Shown one piece after another: positions 7,757-16,146 of a stretch of DNA of 23,972 nucleotides; the stretch's first letter is position 1, and every line of letters starts with the position of its first letter. Below the pieces are notes generated by a model. That model was not told the DNA's origin and ran no database searches. It saw only the letters and a program-made list of their open reading frames with translations. This DNA comes from Clostridia bacterium (GTDB lineage: Bacteria; Bacillota; Clostridia; UBA1381). The stretch covers positions 1-23,972 of the forward strand of contig RQCD01000206.1 of the NCBI GenBank assembly GCA_008668455.1. Direction: 5' to 3'. The translations under genes were made by a program, and so were the position numbers.

Positions 7757-8428
7757 ATGAAAAATATATATTCTTATTTTTTAATGGCAGTCAGCTTTGT
7801 ATTAATAACATTTTTTGGTATTAAGTACTCACAGGACTTTTTGCAAATATTGCCGCTTTACGTTTCGTTGATAGTTATGATTTTGCAAATCAGAGTAAAT
7901 CGCTATGCGTTTTTACTCGGCGGTCTAAATTCTGTGCTTTATGCTGTCGTATATTTTTTCTATAAACTTTATGGCAGTGCGCTTTATGCGATAACGGTAT
8001 CGTTTGTTATGCAGATTGCAACCTTTGTGAGTTGGGGAAAGCACTCATACAAAAAAACATCGACCATTTTTAAGTCGATGGGACTAAAAAAATTTTTAGT
8101 TTTTTCCGGAGCTTTTGCACTTGTGTGGTTTGTGTGCTATATCATCTTCAGAAAGCTTGGCTCAAGTCATACGCTGCTCGATAATTCTGTTATGCTGCTG
8201 GGTATCGTGACAACCGTTTTAACAATGCTGTCTTATGTTGAGTGGACATATATGCAAAATCTGGGATGCATTATTAATGTAATTCTATATGCAAGCATGT
8301 TAAAGGAGGAGCCGCAGATGGCGACATACCTGGTATCAATGGTATATTCGCTGCTGTGCGCAAACCTTACACTTGTAAATGTAAGAAAAGTATACAAAGA
8401 GCAAAAGGCAGAAAACATTTCCCGATAG
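7757..8428 (+). CDS. PnuC-like membrane transporter
   Basis: The 223-residue protein has about seven hydrophobic segments and matches the PnuC pattern: a short N-terminal pair, LYAVVYFFYKLYGSALY (61-77), the QIATFVSWGKH stretch (86-96), and a C-terminal half with YVEWTYMQNLGC (160-171). PnuC proteins are SWEET-fold facilitators; characterised members carry nicotinamide riboside and relatives carry other vitamins or nucleosides. The open frame extends upstream into the SGNH gene, but the ATG at 7757, one base after the SGNH stop, gives the normal length. It is the only membrane protein in the cassette and no nadR or other NAD gene is nearby. It could import the compound used by the adjacent enzymes; that role is an inference. 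Confidence 0.78.
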   Translation: MKNIYSYFLMAVSFVLITFFGIKYSQDFLQILPLYVSLIVMILQIRVNRYAFLLGGLNSVLYAVVYFFYKLYGSALYAITVSFVMQIATFVSWGKHSYKKTSTIFKSMGLKKFLVFSGAFALVWFVCYIIFRKLGSSHTLLDNSVMLLGIVTTVLTMLSYVEWTYMQNLGCIINVILYASMLKEEPQMATYLVSMVYSLLCANLTLVNVRKVYKEQKAENISR

Positions 8429-8458
8429 GGCGAAAAATTATTCAGATGAGGTGAGATA

Positions 8459-8536
8459 ATGGAAATTATAACAAAAATAGAAAACAATGAATACAAGTTT
8501 TGCTGCTTTCCTACTGCGAATATACCGTACTCATGA
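8459..8536 (+). pseudogene. Orphan gene start running into a scar
   Basis: A good ribosome binding site (GAGGTGAGATA) precedes an ATG at 8459 that opens a 25-codon frame beginning MEIITKIENNEYKF and ending in TGA at 8534-8536. After about 14 codons it enters DNA that encodes the PnuC remnant in another frame. It looks like the 5' end of a lost gene joined by deletion to the tail of a second PnuC-like gene. A functional leader peptide is a less likely alternative. The parent gene is not recognised. Confidence 0.5.
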
Positions 8537-8706
8537 TTGCCGGAGGAACATTTTCTATCCTTCTGTATCTGTGCATGCTAAAGGATACGCCGGAGCAAAT
8601 TACTTATTTGGGTTTTTCAGTATACTTATGGATCTGTCAGGTGTTTGCCTGCCGGCAGGTATCTGTATTATACAAAGAACAAAAAAAGGAAGAATCATTA
8701 TGCTAG
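8491..8706 (+). pseudogene. C-terminal remnant of a second PnuC-like gene
   Basis: The frame open from 8491 to the TAG at 8706 encodes a product (from 8500) with LLSYCEYTV, LLYLCMLKDTPEQITYL and LYKEQKK. It aligns by eye with the last 61 residues of the neighbouring PnuC-like protein (LSYVEWTY, ILYASMLKEEPQMATYL, VYKEQK), with about two fifths identity. The N-terminal two thirds is missing: a TGA lies at 8488-8490, and there is no ribosome binding site for the TTG at 8500. Its end overlaps the ATG of the next gene by 7 bases. It is a divergent paralogue rather than a fresh duplicate, and probably non-functional. Confidence 0.72.
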
Positions 8707-10127
8707 ATATTTCAAACAAACGGGAATGCTTTTTTGACGACACACTGATTAACCAGGAACGGACCACTGCAGAATTTCTTCTGCACCATCCGATCAGGAA
8801 AGAGTCGGTTTTACTCCATGATGCGCCCTGGGAGGGAGACTCCTGCGATTATCACAACTTCTTTTATGATGATGGAATTTACAGAATGTACTATTTAGGC
8901 TTAAGTTCCTCCGCACCGGAAAAGGTCGTGGTATGCTATGCGCAAAGCACAGACGGACTCCACTGGGAAAAGCCGGAGCTTGGAATCTGCGAATATAACG
9001 GCTCAGCAAAAAACAATATCATTGTTGACAGCCCTATGCTTTTTCACACACAGATTGATAATTTTATGGTTTTCAGGGATGAAAACCCAAGCTGTACACC
9101 AGACAAAAAATACAAGGCTGTTACAAGGGTGGAAAAGGACGGGAAACTGGGATTGCACAGCATGTATAGCGCAGACGGGATTCATTTTTCCTATGGCGAG
9201 CTATTAACAGACGTTGGTCTTTTTGATTCCCTGAACGTTGCGTTTTGGGATCAGCACGCAGCTTGCTATCGGTGCTATTGCAGAGGGTTTCATGAGGTTG
9301 GAAATGCCGGTGTTTCAGATAGTTCAGAGGACAACATCCGGGATATTCGCTATATGGAATCTCCTGATTTCATCCACTGGACAGCTCCGAAAATGCTTGA
9401 TTTCGGAAATCACGAGGATATCGCGCTTTATACAAACGTGGTGCAGCCTTGTCCGGGTGCAGAGCATATTTTAATCGGATTTCCGACAAGATACCGCTAT
9501 CGCCGCGACTGGACAGAAAATTATGATGAGCTTTGCGGCAGAGAAAAGCGGCTGGAACGCATGAAAACGGAACCGCGCTTTGGTATGGTGGTGACCGACT
9601 GCGCTTTTATCACCTCACGGGATGGTTTTCATTTTAAGCGATATGACGAAGCATTTCTCCGTCCCGGCGCAGAGCATGAAATCAACTGGGTCTACGGCGA
9701 CTGCTACCCGGCAAGAGGATTTGTAAAAACGCCCTCCGACATTGAGGGTGCGGATGATGAATTATCCATGTTCTGCCCGGAAGGGCAATGGTGGGATAAG
9801 CCTGCACAGCTGATCCGGTATACCATCCGGTATGGCGGCTTTGTCTCAATGCACAGCGGCGCAAAGGAAAAAATGCTTGTTACAAAACCTTTTGTATTTG
9901 ACGGCGAGGATTTGTATATTAACTTTGAAACCTCAGCATTGGGATATTTATATTTCACATTAACAGATGAAAACGGAATCCGGTATGAAAGCTGCGAAAC
10001 CTTCGGAGACAAAACCGACCGCAGAGTAGCGTTTGAGGAGGACGTAGTGAAAAAGCTATCCGGAAAGCCGGTCACCCTTGAGGTTCGTATGCGGGATGCA
10101 GATTTGTATTCTATCATGTTCCGATAA
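8700..10127 (+). CDS. GH32/GH43-like beta-propeller protein, putative glycoside hydrolase
   Basis: The 475-residue protein shows repeated propeller-blade turns of the type S-x-DGxHW: STDGLHW (83-89), SADGIHF (157-163), SPDFIHW (221-227) and SRDGFHF (306-312). A blade motif PELGICEYNGSAKNNI follows the first. The last 100 residues look like a beta-sandwich domain. This fits the family often annotated as glycosyl hydrolase family 32-like; the catalytic residues could not be assigned with confidence. The frame is open back to 8487, but that extension overlaps the PnuC remnant; AAAAAAGGAAGAATCATT places the start at ATG 8700. No signal peptide is seen. It is the last gene of the cassette and ends 2 bases before a strong terminator. 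Confidence 0.75.
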   Translation: MLDISNKRECFFDDTLINQERTTAEFLLHHPIRKESVLLHDAPWEGDSCDYHNFFYDDGIYRMYYLGLSSSAPEKVVVCYAQSTDGLHWEKPELGICEYNGSAKNNIIVDSPMLFHTQIDNFMVFRDENPSCTPDKKYKAVTRVEKDGKLGLHSMYSADGIHFSYGELLTDVGLFDSLNVAFWDQHAACYRCYCRGFHEVGNAGVSDSSEDNIRDIRYMESPDFIHWTAPKMLDFGNHEDIALYTNVVQPCPGAEHILIGFPTRYRYRRDWTENYDELCGREKRLERMKTEPRFGMVVTDCAFITSRDGFHFKRYDEAFLRPGAEHEINWVYGDCYPARGFVKTPSDIEGADDELSMFCPEGQWWDKPAQLIRYTIRYGGFVSMHSGAKEKMLVTKPFVFDGEDLYINFETSALGYLYFTLTDENGIRYESCETFGDKTDRRVAFEEDVVKKLSGKPVTLEVRMRDADLYSIMFR

Positions 10128-10128
10128 G

Positions 10129-10170
10129 AAAAAAAGAACAGCATCTGTTTCGCAGATGCTGTTCTTTTTT
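10129..10170. terminator. Bidirectional intrinsic terminator
   Basis: An arm at 10130-10147 (ending GAACAGCATCTG) pairs perfectly with 10153-10170 (CAGATGCTGTTC then T6) around a 5-base loop. A-tract and T-tract flank it on opposite sides, so it can terminate both the + strand GH-like gene and the - strand glycosyltransferase, whose stop codon it overlaps. Confidence 0.93.
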
Positions 10171-10906
10171 ATTCTCCGCTATACTTTTTCCCGTGAATCA
10201 GTACGGTAAGCGCAAATTTAGGAAGCGCCATCATCCTGCCGATTCGGGACGGCTGCTTCATCAAACGGTAAAACCACTCCAAGCCATGATTGCACCAAAA
10301 ATCCGGGGCGCGCTCTGCTGTTCCGGCGATGACATCCAGACTGCCGCCCACACCCATTAAAACCTTTACCTTCAGCTGATCTAAATGCCGGGCGATCCAT
10401 TGCTCCTGCTTGGGTGCGCCCAGGCAGACAAACACCACGTCCGCGCCGCTTTTGTTGATTTCAGAAACAATTTCTTTCTCGTCCTCCGGCTTAAAATAGC
10501 CGTTTCTTGTTCCGGCAATCTTCAGCTTCGGATATTTTTCCAAAAGATTTTTCTCTGCAATTTCCGCAACGCCCGGCTTTCCGCCGAACAGAAACAGACT
10601 TTCTCCGCTTTCTGCAATCCGGTCAATCACACCGCAGGCAATATCATAACCTGCTGCACGCTCCCGAATCGGTCTTTTTAAGATCCGGGATGCATACACC
10701 ACACCGATTCCATCCGCTGTTAAAAGATCTGCATGATTTAAAATTTCACGAAACTTTTCATCATGATATGCCGTCATGATAATTTCAGAATTTGGGGTGT
10801 AGATTGCATGCGGACGATTCTCCTTCATCATTTCCATAATCGCGTCCACTGCCTCCGGAATCGTGACCGTATCCACATTGACCCCTAATATGTTAACCTT
10901 ATCCAT
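10169..10906 (-). CDS. WecG/TagA/CpsF-family glycosyltransferase
   Basis: Family members transfer N-acetylmannosamine or a related sugar onto an undecaprenyl-linked acceptor at the membrane surface, an early step in teichoic acid or other surface polymer synthesis. The 245-residue protein contains YTPNSEI with T37 and TADGIG with D65, which match the catalytic pair reported for Thermoanaerobacter TagA, then GAPKQEQW (163-170), GVGGSLDVIAG (185-195) and a basic C-terminal tail expected to touch the membrane. The open frame starts at TTG 10936, but the ATG at 10906 follows GAAAGGAA and gives the usual N-terminus. It lies 13 bases after the parC-like gene and is probably co-transcribed with it. 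The actual sugar and polymer are not determined by context. Confidence 0.88.
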   Translation of the reverse strand: MDKVNILGVNVDTVTIPEAVDAIMEMMKENRPHAIYTPNSEIIMTAYHDEKFREILNHADLLTADGIGVVYASRILKRPIRERAAGYDIACGVIDRIAESGESLFLFGGKPGVAEIAEKNLLEKYPKLKIAGTRNGYFKPEDEKEIVSEINKSGADVVFVCLGAPKQEQWIARHLDQLKVKVLMGVGGSLDVIAGTAERAPDFWCNHGLEWFYRLMKQPSRIGRMMALPKFALTVLIHGKKYSGE

Positions 10907-10919
10907 GATCTTATTCCTT

Positions 10920-13151
10920 TCAAAGCATTTCCTCAAAGAGGGAAACCTGTTTTTCTAATGCGTCTTCCTTCCGCAGAAAGCTGCCCGCTGCCGGAAGATT
11001 TTTTGTACTGTAGTGCTTGAGATCCGAAATGCCGGATTCTGCCGCCGGAAGTACCCGGATCATTTTTGCACCCTTTCGGGTCAGCTTCAGCACCTGAATC
11101 CCCTGGGTGGACTTTGTGGTTTTCTGCGGGATCTTATCAGTTGTAAAGACAAGCGCCTTATTATTATCCGCAAAAGCGACTAATTCCTCCTCCTGCAAGA
11201 GCAGGCGGATGCCGCAGACAGGAGACTTATCCGAATATGCACCGATCAGCTTTTTCCGGTTTGTCTTGGTTGCATAGCAGTCTAAACCAACCTTGGCAAT
11301 TTTTCCATTTGCAAAGGAAAACAACATGCTTCCTGCATAGTCGGCTGTAACCACAGTATACAATATCCGCTCTCCGTCCTCAAGACCCAAAATGCCGGGC
11401 AGATATTCACCCATAGCGCTGACCTTGGAATCCGGCATATCATAGGTTTTCATCTTATAAACCACACTCCGGTCGGAGAAGAACAAAAGATCGCTCACAT
11501 TGGTCGCATCGATTGCCTGTACAATCCGATCCCCCTCCTTGAGCTTATGCTCTGTGGTGGTAGAACGGAGTGACAGGGCTGATACTTTCTTCAAATACCC
11601 CTCTGCCGTCACAAAGATTGTCAGCGGGTAATCCTCAATATTGTTATTTTCGTGATATTCCTCAGCAGCATCATTTGTCAGCAGCTCCGTTTTCCGATCC
11701 TTTCCGTACTTTTTAGAAATAGCAGTCAGCTGCCTGATAATCAGCTTTTTAAGCTCCCGGTCGCTGTCTAAAATTCTTTGCAGCTCCTCAATCTCCTCCA
11801 GAAGCTTTTCAATATCGTTTGTCCGGTTTAGGATATATTCCCGGTTTAAATTCCGCAGCTTGATTTCTGCCACATATTCTGCCTGAATTTTGTCAATTTC
11901 GAAGCCGTGCATAAGGTTTGGAACAACATCCTCCTCGCGCTCGGTGTGGCGAATGATACTGATTGCCTTATCAATATCCAAAAGAATTTTTTTGAGTCCG
12001 GTTAAGAGGTGCAGCCGCTCTGTTTTCCGGTCAATATCAAATTTGATACCGTTTTTCAAACAGGTACTCCGAAATTTGACCCACTCTCCCAAAATCTGAC
12101 CCACACCCATTACCATGGGGACATTATCAATCAGAATATTAAAGTTGCAGCTAAAGCTGTCCTCTAAGCTGGTCAGCTTAAAAAGCTTGAGCATGAGCGC
12201 GTCCGGATCTGTTCCGCGCTTAACATCCAGCGTGATCCGGAAGCCGTCCAGACCTGTTTCATCCCGTGCATCTGAAATTTCCTTGAGCTTATTTGCTTTG
12301 ATCAGCTCCATAATCTTTCCGATAATCGCCTCGGACGTTGTGGTGTATGGGATTTCTGTAATCTCAATACAGTGGTTTTTTTCATCATACCGGTATTTGG
12401 AGCGCAGCTTAAAGCTGCCGCGTCCGGTTCGGTAAATCTCGCGCATTTGCGCCTCGTCATAAATCAGATAGCCGCCCAGCGGAAAGTCCGGCGCAGGCAT
12501 GACAGAAAGCAGATCTGCATCAGGATCTTTCATGTATAAAATCGTTGCTTCGCAAACCTCCCGAAGGTTAAAGGAACAGATATTGCTTGCCATGCCGACT
12601 GCAATTCCCTGATTCGGATTGACTAAGATATTTGGAAATGCCACCGGCAAAAGCACAGGCTCCTGCATTTCCCCATCATAGTTATCCACAAACTTGACGG
12701 TGTTTTTATTGATATCTCCGAAAAACTCCTGGCAGATCGGGTCAAGCCGTACCTCGGTATATCGGGATGCAGCATATGCCATATCTCTGGAATATTGCTT
12801 TCCGAAATTTCCCTGCGATTCCACCAGAGGGTGCAGAAGGGCTTCATTTCCGGTGGTCAGACGTACCATCGTTTCATAGATCGCACTGTCTCCATGCGGA
12901 TTTAATTTCATCGTCTGACCGACAACATTTGCCGATTTTGTAAGCTTGCCTCCCAAAAGTCCCATTTTGTACATCGTGTACAGCAGTTTGCGGTGCGCAG
13001 GCTTTAAGCCGTCAATTTCCGGAATTGCACGGGAAACGATTACGCTCATCGCATACGGCATATAGTTTTTTTCCAGGGTTTCGCAGATCGGTTGCTCCGC
13101 AATCGGCGCATAGACAAGCTCCTCCGGCTGCTGATTTTTCTTTCTTGCCAT
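10920..13151 (-). CDS. parC: Type IIA topoisomerase subunit A (ParC-like)
   Basis: This is the breakage-reunion subunit that works with the ATPase subunit encoded just upstream. The 743-residue protein has the winged-helix domain with PHGDSAIYETMVRL (85-98), the catalytic tyrosine in ASRYTEVRL (Y131), a tower and coiled-coil region (about 430-480) and a C-terminal beta-propeller. No GyrA box (QRRGGKG) is visible, which favours topoisomerase IV over gyrase. The quinolone-region residues corresponding to E. coli GyrA S83 and D87 are S89 and E93, i.e. not an obvious resistant form. It starts 15 bases after the subunit B gene, behind GGGGAGGG. The pair is divergent from textbook ParC/ParE, so the exact subfamily is uncertain. 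Confidence 0.87.
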   Translation of the reverse strand: MARKKNQQPEELVYAPIAEQPICETLEKNYMPYAMSVIVSRAIPEIDGLKPAHRKLLYTMYKMGLLGGKLTKSANVVGQTMKLNPHGDSAIYETMVRLTTGNEALLHPLVESQGNFGKQYSRDMAYAASRYTEVRLDPICQEFFGDINKNTVKFVDNYDGEMQEPVLLPVAFPNILVNPNQGIAVGMASNICSFNLREVCEATILYMKDPDADLLSVMPAPDFPLGGYLIYDEAQMREIYRTGRGSFKLRSKYRYDEKNHCIEITEIPYTTTSEAIIGKIMELIKANKLKEISDARDETGLDGFRITLDVKRGTDPDALMLKLFKLTSLEDSFSCNFNILIDNVPMVMGVGQILGEWVKFRSTCLKNGIKFDIDRKTERLHLLTGLKKILLDIDKAISIIRHTEREEDVVPNLMHGFEIDKIQAEYVAEIKLRNLNREYILNRTNDIEKLLEEIEELQRILDSDRELKKLIIRQLTAISKKYGKDRKTELLTNDAAEEYHENNNIEDYPLTIFVTAEGYLKKVSALSLRSTTTEHKLKEGDRIVQAIDATNVSDLLFFSDRSVVYKMKTYDMPDSKVSAMGEYLPGILGLEDGERILYTVVTADYAGSMLFSFANGKIAKVGLDCYATKTNRKKLIGAYSDKSPVCGIRLLLQEEELVAFADNNKALVFTTDKIPQKTTKSTQGIQVLKLTRKGAKMIRVLPAAESGISDLKHYSTKNLPAAGSFLRKEDALEKQVSLFEEML

Positions 13152-13166
13152 TCGTATTCCCTCCCC

Positions 13167-15185
13167 TTAGCTTAAATCTAACATTTCCATATACATGCCG
13201 CCGTTTTGTGCAATATAATCCTTTCGGCTCTGTACATTGTCTCCTAAAAGCACATCAAACATTGCTGCGGTTCGCTCCATACTCTCTGGTGTAACGCGGA
13301 TCAAGCGGCGCGTTGCCGGGTGCATGGTCGTTAAACTCATCATTTCCGGCTGATTCTCTCCGAGACCCTTGCTGCGCTTAATTTCATATTCGTCCTTATC
13401 CTTGGAAAGCCCGGATTCTACTAATTCCGAGACCTTCCGATCCTTTTCTGCGTCGGTATAGGCAAAAAGCTTTTCACCCTTTCGCTTTCCTTTTAGAATG
13501 CTGATTTCGTAAAGCGGAGACTCGGCGATATATACCTTGCCCTCCTCAATCAACGTGGGCATCAGCCGGTAAATCATAGTCAGCACCAGCGTCCGGATCT
13601 GAAAGCCGTCCACATCTGCATCGGTGCAGATAATGACCTTATCCCAACGGAGATTTTCCAGGTTAAACGTTTCCACACCCTTATTATGCTTAGACTTAAT
13701 TTCAATTCCGCAGCCTAACACGCGGACTAAATCCAAGATAATATCACTTTTAAAAATCTTTGCATAGTCTGCTTTCAGGCAGTTTAAAATTTTTCCACGG
13801 ATTGGCATAATTGCCTGGAAATTCGGGTCGCGCGCCAGCTTACAGGAACCGAGCGCGGAATCACCCTCCACAATATACACCTCGCGGATGGATTTATCCT
13901 TGGTGCGGCAATCCACAAACTTTTCCACACGGTTTGTAACGTCCATTGTCCCGGTCAGCTTTTTCTTAACGTCGATCCGCACCTTTTCCGCATTTTCCCT
14001 TGAACGTTTATTTACCAAAACCTGATTGGAGATTTTCTCCGCATCCGCTTTATTTTCAATAAAGTAAACCTCTAACTGATGCCGCAGAAATTCCGTCATT
14101 GCCTCTTGAATAAATTTATTGTTAATTGCCTTTTTCGTTTGGTTTTCATAGCTTGTCTGTGTAGAAAAGGAATTGATCACAAGCGCCAGACAATCGGCAA
14201 CGTCTGCAAAGGTGATTTTGCTCTCATTTTTATTATATTTGGAATTCTGCTTCAAATAATGGTCAATGGCGTAGACAAACGCATTTTTGACTGCTTTATC
14301 CGGTGATCCGCCATGCTCCAGCCAGCTGGAATTATGATAGTATTCCAAGAGATTCACCGTCTGGGAAAAGCAGAATGCGATCTGCATTTTCACTTTATAA
14401 ACCGGCTTATCCTCGCGGTCGCGTCCCTTGCGCTCTGCATTCCAGACCTCCACCGCAGTAAAGCCCTGATCCCCGACAGCGTCCTTTAAGTAATCCACAA
14501 TACCGTCTGCATAGTAATACTCAAACATTTCCATGCCGGTTTCTGTTTCGTTATATAGTACAAACCGCAGTCCGGCATTGGTCATTGCCTGTTTCTTTAA
14601 GGTATCCTGCAAAAATTCCAGCGGTATTTTTATATCGGTAAAAACCTCCGTGTCCGGCCGCCATTTCACGCGCGATCCGGTCTGCCTGATTTTAGTCGGC
14701 TCTTTTTTTAAGCCGCCGATATTTTTTCCCTTTTCAAAATGAAGGCTATATTTTATTCCGTCGCGGATGACCTCTACGTCCATATATTCCGAGCTATACT
14801 GCGTTGCACATGCGCCGAGACCGTTTAGCCCGAGGCTATACTCATACATACCGCCATCGTTATTTTCGTACTTTCCGCCGGCATAAAGTTCGCAGTAAAC
14901 CAATTCCCAGTTATAGCGTCCTTCCTTTTGGTTAAAATCCAAGGGGATGCCGCGCCCGTGATCCAAAACCTCTAAGGATTGATCTAAAAACCGCGTTACT
15001 TCAATGACATTTCCGAACCCCTCTCTCGCTTCATCAATGGAGTTCGACAGAATTTCAAAAAAGGAGTGGCAGCAGCCCTCCAATCCGTCCGACCCAAAAA
15101 TAACGGCAGGGCGTTTCCGCACACGTTCCTCATCCTTTAAAAGAACCAAGCTGTCGTTATCGTAAGACTCTTTTTTCTTCGCCAT
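13167..15185 (-). CDS. parE: Type IIA topoisomerase subunit B (ParE-like, divergent)
   Basis: This is the ATPase and TOPRIM subunit of a topoisomerase IV-type enzyme. The 672-residue protein has a GHKL ATPase domain with EILSNSIDEA (E44, N48), LDHGRGIP (D75 to P81) and GLNGLGA, the transducer lysine in QTK (349-351), and a TOPRIM domain with EGDSALGS (E440) and TDADVDG (521-527). ATP and metal residues are kept, but several usually invariant positions differ: DN to SN in the first motif, GLHGVG to GLNGLGA, EGDSAGG to EGDSALG, and H to Q after DADVDG. This marks a divergent branch. The ATG at 15185 follows an AAGGACGG site, and a consensus promoter lies about 40 bases upstream. Confidence 0.87.
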   Translation of the reverse strand: MAKKKESYDNDSLVLLKDEERVRKRPAVIFGSDGLEGCCHSFFEILSNSIDEAREGFGNVIEVTRFLDQSLEVLDHGRGIPLDFNQKEGRYNWELVYCELYAGGKYENNDGGMYEYSLGLNGLGACATQYSSEYMDVEVIRDGIKYSLHFEKGKNIGGLKKEPTKIRQTGSRVKWRPDTEVFTDIKIPLEFLQDTLKKQAMTNAGLRFVLYNETETGMEMFEYYYADGIVDYLKDAVGDQGFTAVEVWNAERKGRDREDKPVYKVKMQIAFCFSQTVNLLEYYHNSSWLEHGGSPDKAVKNAFVYAIDHYLKQNSKYNKNESKITFADVADCLALVINSFSTQTSYENQTKKAINNKFIQEAMTEFLRHQLEVYFIENKADAEKISNQVLVNKRSRENAEKVRIDVKKKLTGTMDVTNRVEKFVDCRTKDKSIREVYIVEGDSALGSCKLARDPNFQAIMPIRGKILNCLKADYAKIFKSDIILDLVRVLGCGIEIKSKHNKGVETFNLENLRWDKVIICTDADVDGFQIRTLVLTMIYRLMPTLIEEGKVYIAESPLYEISILKGKRKGEKLFAYTDAEKDRKVSELVESGLSKDKDEYEIKRSKGLGENQPEMMSLTTMHPATRRLIRVTPESMERTAAMFDVLLGDNVQSRKDYIAQNGGMYMEMLDLS

Positions 15186-15221
15186 ATCCGTCCTTCTTCC
15201 TTTCTGCGTTCGTATGCTTCT

Positions 15222-15250
15222 ATTATACTAAATTTCGGATGGTTTGTCAA
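15222..15250 (-). promoter_or_regulatory. Promoter of the parE-parC-glycosyltransferase operon
   Basis: On the minus strand, TTGACA (15250-15245) and TATAAT (15227-15222) are separated by 17 bases. Both hexamers match consensus. Confidence 0.9.
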
Positions 15251-15308
15251 ATTTCTTTTCTTCTTTTTTCTCAAAAAACCGCATAGAGATAGAATGAGAG
15301 GTGATTGG

Positions 15309-16067
15309 ATGCATTTTTATATTCTTCGCGGACGTACAATTTTCTGGGGGATTTTATTTCTATTAACCGTTGTCGTGATTAGCTGTATGAAAAATTCCTC
15401 ACAGTCGGTATTCCGGGTGGGAGATCGGGAAATTCCGATCTATTCTGTGGAGCGGGAGGACAACAAAGTCGCTCTGACCTTTAACTGTGCCTGGAACGAC
15501 AGCGATATTGACAGTATTTTAAAAACTCTTTCTGATTATCATGTAAAAGCGACTTTTTTTGCCGTGGGAGATTGGGCGGAAAAATATCCGGATGCGGTAA
15601 AAAAAATAGATGCCGCCGGGCATGAGCTTGGAAATCACTCCTACCGGCATGCACATTATTCTAAAATGAGCCGGGAGGAAATTTTAGAGGATATGCAAAA
15701 ATGCGATACCGTTCTTGAAAATCTGACCGGGAAAAAGCCGTATTTATTCCGCGCGGCATATGGCGAATATAATAATACCGTGGTGTCTGCATGTGACGAA
15801 TCCGGGCGGCAATATATTCAGTGGTCACTCGACAGCTTAGATTATAAAGCAAAATCGCCGGAGGAAATATTAAACCGGCTTGACCAAAAGGTCAGACCGG
15901 GAGAAATTATTCTCATGCACAACGGAACAGAATGTACCAAGGACGCTCTGCCCAAGCTTTTGGAAACGCTGACAAAGGATTTTACTCCCTGCACCGTCAG
16001 CGAGCTGATCTATCATGAAAACTACCTGATTGATCATGCCGGTGTACAAAAACGCTATGACAAATAG
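15309..16067 (+). CDS. PdaB-like polysaccharide deacetylase with altered motif 1
   Basis: This is a CE4-fold membrane-anchored protein related to sporulation PdaB. The 252 residues include an N-terminal membrane segment (about 11-27) and a NodB domain (about 50-235). Motif 2 is NHSYRH (H110, H114), motif 3 is RAAYGE (148-153), motif 4 includes D175 and D178, and motif 5 is LMHN (H204). Motif 1 reads TFNCAWND; the first aspartate of the usual TFDD, the general base, is Asn59. Another aspartate, D64, is a possible metal ligand, as in PdaB-type TFD-xxW variants. An upstream ATG at 15294 lacks a good site; AGAGGTGATTGG places the start at 15309. It is monocistronic and followed by a hairpin. A cortex or cell wall role is inferred. 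Confidence 0.82.
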   Translation: MHFYILRGRTIFWGILFLLTVVVISCMKNSSQSVFRVGDREIPIYSVEREDNKVALTFNCAWNDSDIDSILKTLSDYHVKATFFAVGDWAEKYPDAVKKIDAAGHELGNHSYRHAHYSKMSREEILEDMQKCDTVLENLTGKKPYLFRAAYGEYNNTVVSACDESGRQYIQWSLDSLDYKAKSPEEILNRLDQKVRPGEIILMHNGTECTKDALPKLLETLTKDFTPCTVSELIYHENYLIDHAGVQKRYDK

Positions 16068-16092
16068 AATTGTCAATGGGAGCAGCTCTAAA

Positions 16093-16137
16093 AAAGGAAT
16101 GAAACCTGTATAAAACAGGGCTCATTCCTTTCTGTTT
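16093..16137 (+). terminator. Two-part terminator after the deacetylase
   Basis: AAAGGAATGA (16093-16102) pairs with TCATTCCTTT (16122-16131), with an inner CCTGT/ACAGG stem, followed by CTGTTTG. It lies between convergent genes and could serve both. Confidence 0.8.
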
Positions 16138-16146
16138 GCGTTTGGC

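Noticed and set aside
8487..8699. N-terminal extension of the GH-like protein from ATG 8487
   Set aside because: The extension has no ribosome binding site, overlaps the PnuC remnant in another frame and adds sequence unlike the family. The ATG at 8700 follows AAGGAAG.
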